Source: Chara braunii
Taxonomy: Eukaryota; Streptophyta; Charophyceae; Charales; Characeae
Direction: 5' to 3'
NCBI GenBank assembly: GCA_003427395.1
Contig: BFEA01000538.1
Coordinates: 481,927 to 514,967 of the forward strand
DNA: 33,041 nucleotides
Part shown: positions 29,013 to 33,041 of the stretch, piece after piece
How the letters are laid out: each line of letters begins with the position of its first letter
How positions within the stretch are numbered: position 1 is the stretch's first letter
The notes under the pieces: model-generated
The model's input: only the letters and a program-made list of their open reading frames with translations
Told to the model about the DNA's origin: nothing
Database searches by the model: none
Program-made: the position numbers and the translations under genes

Positions 29013-29069
29013 TTATTTTTTATTTTTAATTTATTTATTAGTTTTTAATTATTTATCTTTTATTATTTT

Positions 29070-29101
<32 letters not shown>

Positions 29102-29148
29102 TTATTATTTATAATTATTATTCATTATTTATTATTATTATTTTGTAT
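29013..29148. repeat. AT-rich low complexity with (TTTA)n
   Basis: T/A-only sequence including a TTTA run at about 29072-29104. It contains no gene. Confidence 0.85.
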
Positions 29149-29162
29149 ATGTGTGTGTGTGA

Positions 29163-29207
<45 letters not shown>

Positions 29208-29212
29208 TGTGT
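29149..29212. repeat. (GT)n microsatellite, (CA)n tail of the second RT element
   Basis: GT run with a few interruptions. On the minus strand it is the CA tail directly following the conserved GGGAC of the 3' module. Confidence 0.93.
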
Positions 29213-29284
29213 GTGTCCCTCCCCATTCCCTTGTAATGGAGGTTCCGGAGGGGTAGGTCTTTTTTATGGTGTCGGACCTACCCC
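29213..29284 (-). promoter_or_regulatory. Conserved 3' module of the retroelement, copy 2
   Basis: GTGTCCCTCCCCATTCCC (29213-29230, plus strand) matches copy 1 at 17 of 18 bases. Just inside lies a perfect 10-bp hairpin, GGGGTAGGTC (29250-29259) with GACCTACCCC (29275-29284). The stem sequence is unlike that of copy 1, yet a hairpin stands in the same place in both, which suggests that the structure matters. It lies about 70 bp after the RT stop. Confidence 0.65.
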
Positions 29285-29354
29285 ATCCTTTTTTTGGTTG
29301 TCAGACACGATACACAGTGTGGGTTTTATGTGTTAATGTCGTCTGTCTTGATTT

Positions 29355-31463
29355 TTACTTTTTGTTTGGGAGGATTTGAAAAACCTTCAATGGATCAAAT
29401 CGGAAGGGTTGATATTCCATGGGATTAAGGAGTATTTTATGCGCAATCCCTAGGGGTCTGCATTCATGGAATCCGTTGCGTTTTAGTGCCTGGATGGTCA
29501 GTTCAATTTCATTGGCATCGTGCTCATATTCGGATTCAATCGTCATAATTGTAATGATTTGTGGGATTAATAGATTGAGGGATTGCTGTATTGGTCTGTT
29601 AGAGTCGTTTTGTATGAACGTTGTGATAGGGAAGCTTAGTTCTTTTCTTTTATCGTGCTTGATAGTTGTGTATATACCAGTTTTTACATCTGTGATTTGT
29701 ATGGTTGTGTTTAGAAAATTTGCTTTAGTCCCGATTTTTGTTGCTCTAATTACCATCTGTTCAGATGTTCGTCCGCTGAGAGTAGTTAAGTGCAAGGGGT
29801 AAAGGTAGTAGCGACTTCGGGTGCTTGTTATTTCGGGGTTAATAAATTTTTTAATCTGTGGATTATTCAAAATGTGGAAATCATCGGAACACATGTTGGA
29901 ATAAGTATAACAAGTGTCTGTTCTTTTTATGGTTGATTTTCTTCCTAAATTTATATTCGTACTTAAAAAAGTAGATGTTGCCGCATACGGGTGAGCAGCT
30001 AACACTCATTGGTATGCCCAGTGTCTGTTTCCAAATATTATTTCCGAGTGAAGTTTATGTGTTTTCTATGAGTCAATTATTAATGGTCATAATGATTGTT
30101 TGGTCCAGGGAGAGATGTCCGTTTGGAGGGTTGTGCATCATTCGTAGAACGGGGTCATGTTATTTTTGCTGTTATAGAATTTGCATGCAAGTTGTACGTT
30201 TCTTCCATGAGTTTTCCTTGTTTGTTGAAATGCGAGCTTCGTGAAGAATTGGATTGCAGCGAATAGTCCGTCAAGGCTATTATCTATGGGGATGGTTTCA
30301 TAGCATCTGGTTATATCTGCTGAGAAGACAACGATTACTTGATTGGGTGAGTTGTATATGTAGTCAGAGGTGGCATCAATTGGCCACCAGAATGGTACTT
30401 TGGAGCCTATGTCTGCAAGTGTTTGTAGTGTGAGTTCTCCATAATAAAGTTTTACTATTTTTAGTAGTGTTTTTAGTACGGTGACTGTTAGGTTAGCAGA
30501 AGGTGATGAAATGACATCTGCTGTATTTGTCAACCATCTAAACGAATTTTTGTGTTTTTTATGTGTTGCAGAAAGATATAGGAGGTTTTTATTACCAATA
30601 AGGACATCCGGAAATCTTGTCGTTAGTTGAGCTTCGAGATGTTTTAGCAGTTCATCTCTGGGGATAGGAATGTGAGAGAAATTTGCACTTGTCAGTCTCT
30701 GAATGGCTACATATCTGATTAGATTTTTGCAGATAATCATGGGGGTGTCGGGAGCCTTGTCGGCTCCAGAGATGTAGAAATATTTTGTAAGATAATCGAT
30801 CTCGTGTTTGATTGCATATTCCCGCAGATTGATTCCGTTGTGGGGTTGTATATTTTTAAGGTTCTGTGCAATGATCCTGTAAGATTTTTCTTTTGCTTCT
30901 TCTTCTTTTTCACTGTTGAAGGGTGTGTGGAATTTTACAAGGGCGGATATGATTTGTTCCCATACTGGTTTTATAGCAGTGAGGACATCGTGCCTCTTAG
31001 GGGTAGTGGTCGGTATATGGTTCAGTCCTTTCTAGACCAGTTTCCTAAGGTCAGAATTACCGATGATATGAAGGTCTAGTGTAACCACGTGAGGGTTTTC
31101 TTGTGGATTTATTAATTCAGGGGTCTGTTGGATGGTGTATCTAGAAAACCTGGTTTGATAGCAGAAGCATTTCTCGGGCATTTAATCTATCCGTTACTGG
31201 AGCTCAAAGTCGCAGAAGATAGCAGCAGGTTTATATAGGGTTTTTGCAATATAATTATCATAGGTCCAAGAAAAAGTGAATTTTTTCAGGTTAGTTAGTG
31301 CAACGGGGTTGCTTTTGACGAGGATGTTTTTAATAATAGTTTTGAATTTAAAACGCTTCATTATGCGGTTAGCATAGTGGCAGTTCAGGATATATTTATT
31401 TGTTTCTTTGTTTGCGCGCCAGCCCCCAAGTCTTCCGTCCTCCATGACATGTAATCGTTGCGC
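29355..31463 (-). pseudogene. Penelope-like reverse transcriptase, element 2
   Basis: A decayed paralog of the RT at 17713-19345. In order it has NCHYANRIMKRF, then a stop at 31194, then an N-terminal part missing from element 1 (KGLNHIPTT, SEKEEEAKEKSYRI). It continues with SGADKAPDTPMIICKN, FRWLTN, FSADITRCYETIPID (motif A) and LGIPMSVSCSP then GNIYFFKYEY (motif B). Motif C follows as a damaged box leading into DDFHILNN, then FLNTTIQI, IKHDKRKELSFPI, SNRP and LKRNGF. Frame changes occur near 30140 and 29885. At the second, a short deletion has removed the first residues of the YxDD box, so the active site is lost. An acceptor-like TGTGCAG precedes the exon at 31463. Base composition is more AT-rich than element 1. 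Confidence 0.78.
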
Positions 31464-32045
31464 CTGCACAAAACAGACATGCAGATTTATTTGCAAGTTT
31501 GGTTCATGTGGTGCAAATATTCCTTTCATAGGGAGGCGGGGGGAGTGTAGAAGGGGAGATCATACTCACGGGATTAAGGAGGCAGGGGGAGTGCAGAAGG
31601 TGAAAATTATGGCCAAGGGTTTTAGTAAGAGAGGGGGGTGGAAGAGGGATGTGAGGGTTTGCGATGGGATAGTGGCATTGGAGGTGAGGAAGTGGGGAGT
31701 GAGGGAGAGAGGGAGAGGAAGGTAGATAGAAATAGCGTAAGAGCGGGAGGCGTAACCACAAAGAGCTAAGGAGTGCGGGGGGAGGTGGGGAGGGGTAGAC
31801 AAAGTGAGACAGGAAGAGAGAGAGAGAGAGGGAGAGAGAGAGAGACAGTGTTCAACGAAACTTGACACGAAATTATATGTCTATTATTTTTAGTCAAAAA
31901 GCCAAGTGAATCCATGGTAAACCCGGCATCCTAAGTCGGTTTAGCTTGGAGTCATCATGGGGTCTTCTTGGTCTTTAGGTAAAGAACTCTTAGTGTTTTA
32001 GGGAGGGATTACTAGTAGTGTTAGTCGTTGGGATTATAACCATAT
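31464..32045 (-). other. Intron-like purine/pyrimidine tract and spacer
   Basis: 31530-31860 is G/A-rich on the plus strand (CT-rich on the RT strand) and includes (GA)n near 31818-31845. 31870-32045 is unremarkable. The tract occupies the same position relative to the RT exon as 19400-19560 in element 1. Open frames here reflect the low complexity. Confidence 0.45.
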
Positions 32046-32411
32046 CTAATTTCTAGCGATGTTAGTGGTTTCGTACTGGTAGTCAGGGCTCAGTCTTCTA
32101 CAGACCCTTTTCCATAACTGTTCCGAACTTTGTGACTCAGTGCCAAGTGTAGTCTGGTCACTGGTTGTCCTCAACAGAGATGATTCTGCAGAATCGGCAC
32201 TGCTGGCGCCGTAGTTTTGTTGGAGAGCGTCAATCGCAGACATAGGCCTCATAGGTGTACCAGGTGATGGCGAGCCGACTGTAATCGAGAAGTGTGGCAT
32301 TTCTCCTTCATTGATTTCATTGCTGCTGACTTGGATGTCTTCAGGATTAGCCGGCCTTTCATGTAGTATAACCGGTGCAGGATTTGCGGTCCGTGGTGCC
32401 CATTGCTCCAT
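32046..32411 (-). CDS. Unidentified ORF, possibly an exon
   Basis: A 121-codon open frame with a natural-looking, Ser/Glu/Pro-rich composition (MEQWAPRTANPAPVI, then AIDALQQNYGASSADSAESS, ending YETTNIARN). It begins at ATG just after a TTTAACAG that could be a splice acceptor (about 32412-32420). I do not recognise the protein. It lies upstream of the second RT on the same strand, so it might belong to that element's 5' ORF, but it does not resemble ORF1 of element 1. Confidence 0.3.
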   Translation of the reverse strand: MEQWAPRTANPAPVILHERPANPEDIQVSSNEINEGEMPHFSITVGSPSPGTPMRPMSAIDALQQNYGASSADSAESSLLRTTSDQTTLGTESQSSEQLWKRVCRRLSPDYQYETTNIARN

Positions 32412-32770
32412 GAGCTGTTAAACTGGAGGGCTCCATCCATGTGCCATGGTCGCAATGGAACCACCAAGAGGAGGGTTCGTCGTGTCGGTGAGTGCTCTGT
32501 GTGTATGAATCCCTCGTGGCCACGGTCAACACGGGCACAACCTCGGCCTGCAGCCACATCCACGAGGCCACGGTCATGACCGTTGCGACCACGGAATGTC
32601 GCGGCCCACAGCGGCCGAGGGGAGAGAGGGTTGCGGGTGGGGGGTTCGGATTGGGGTTCAGGAACCCCGACCCTACCCCCTCGAACAAGAAAAAGTTAAA
32701 AATTTTAATTTCGGGGGGGTCGTTTTTGGTGTGTGGAAAAAATATTAAAAAAAACTAAAAAATAAATAAA
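32412..32770. other. Non-coding stretch with GC-rich part
   Basis: No gene is supported. A perfect 14-bp palindrome ACGGTCATGACCGT lies at 32570-32583. The end is A/T-rich. Confidence 0.5.
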
Positions 32771-32798
32771 TATTGATTGCTTGATTGGTTTTTGATTA

Positions 32799-32864
<66 letters not shown>

Positions 32865-33041
32865 GGGGGAGGTCCTCCCTACCCTCCCCACGGCACACAC
32901 ACACACACACACACAGACACACACACACATACACACACACACACACACACATACACACACACACGCCCGTGCCCACACACACACACAAACACACACACGC
33001 GCACACACACATACGCACACACACACGCGCACACACACACA
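32771..33041. repeat. Compound (TTGA)n-(CA)n microsatellite
   Basis: TTGA repeats (32771-32862) are followed by about 30 bp containing GGGAGGTCCTCCCT, then CA repeats with interruptions to the window edge. Read on the minus strand this is TG-rich then TCAA, the same order as at 1236-1514. Confidence 0.95.

Noticed and set aside
31504-31868. Ser/Leu/Pro-rich minus-strand ORFs
   Set aside because: They are translations of the CT-rich strand of a purine tract.

Overview
The window reads as nuclear DNA of a eukaryote with a large, repeat-filled genome. It holds long (CA)n, (TTGA)n and purine-rich tracts, two diverged U6 snRNA-like sequences, tRNA-derived heads, hAT-type transposons with perfect 8-bp target duplications, and decaying retroelements with hammerhead ribozymes and intron-like splice acceptors. 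There are no bacterial operons. The overall style recalls charophyte green algae such as Chara, but that is an impression from memory and nothing in the sequence proves it. No gene in the window is clearly intact.

Layout. 1-2020: AT-rich DNA and microsatellites. About 2.3-7.2 kb (+): one long decayed gene with an acidic linker, a ParB-like segment and a segment that resembles a beta-class DNA methyltransferase. 7.6-8.3 kb: a tRNA-like sequence and two U6-like sequences. 10.5-12.3 kb: a striking array of nine hairpins with a UAAGAU loop and changing but still complementary stems, then a three-unit repeat and a run of perfect hairpins. 13.4-13.8 kb: another hairpin-dense tract. 14.3-15.1 kb: a charged, disordered ORF.

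15.2-24.6 kb (- strand): a Penelope-like retroelement. Two direct repeats of about 2.3 kb (15231-17508 and 21984-24302) flank an ORF1 pseudogene and a reverse transcriptase (RT) pseudogene. Each repeat carries a hammerhead ribozyme in the sense orientation, and a third, mutated hammerhead lies just outside at 24.56 kb. The arrangement fits head-to-tail partial copies (pseudo-LTRs), bounded by (CA)n.

25-29 kb: short tandem repeats, a tRNA-like SINE head, a 1050-bp hAT-like element with a 286-bp MITE nested in it, and a second copy of that MITE. 29.2-31.5 kb (-): a second, diverged RT pseudogene of the same family, ending in the same 3' module plus (CA)n as the first. 31.5-33.0 kb: purine tract, an unidentified ORF, and a (TTGA)n/(CA)n compound microsatellite.

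How the parts relate. The two RT copies, the hammerheads, the shared 3' hairpin module and the (CA)n borders appear to belong to one retroelement family, with RNA processing by ribozyme and insertion at or priming on CA repeats as the inferred life cycle. The methyltransferase-like gene and the hairpin array are separate systems that I could not tie to it.
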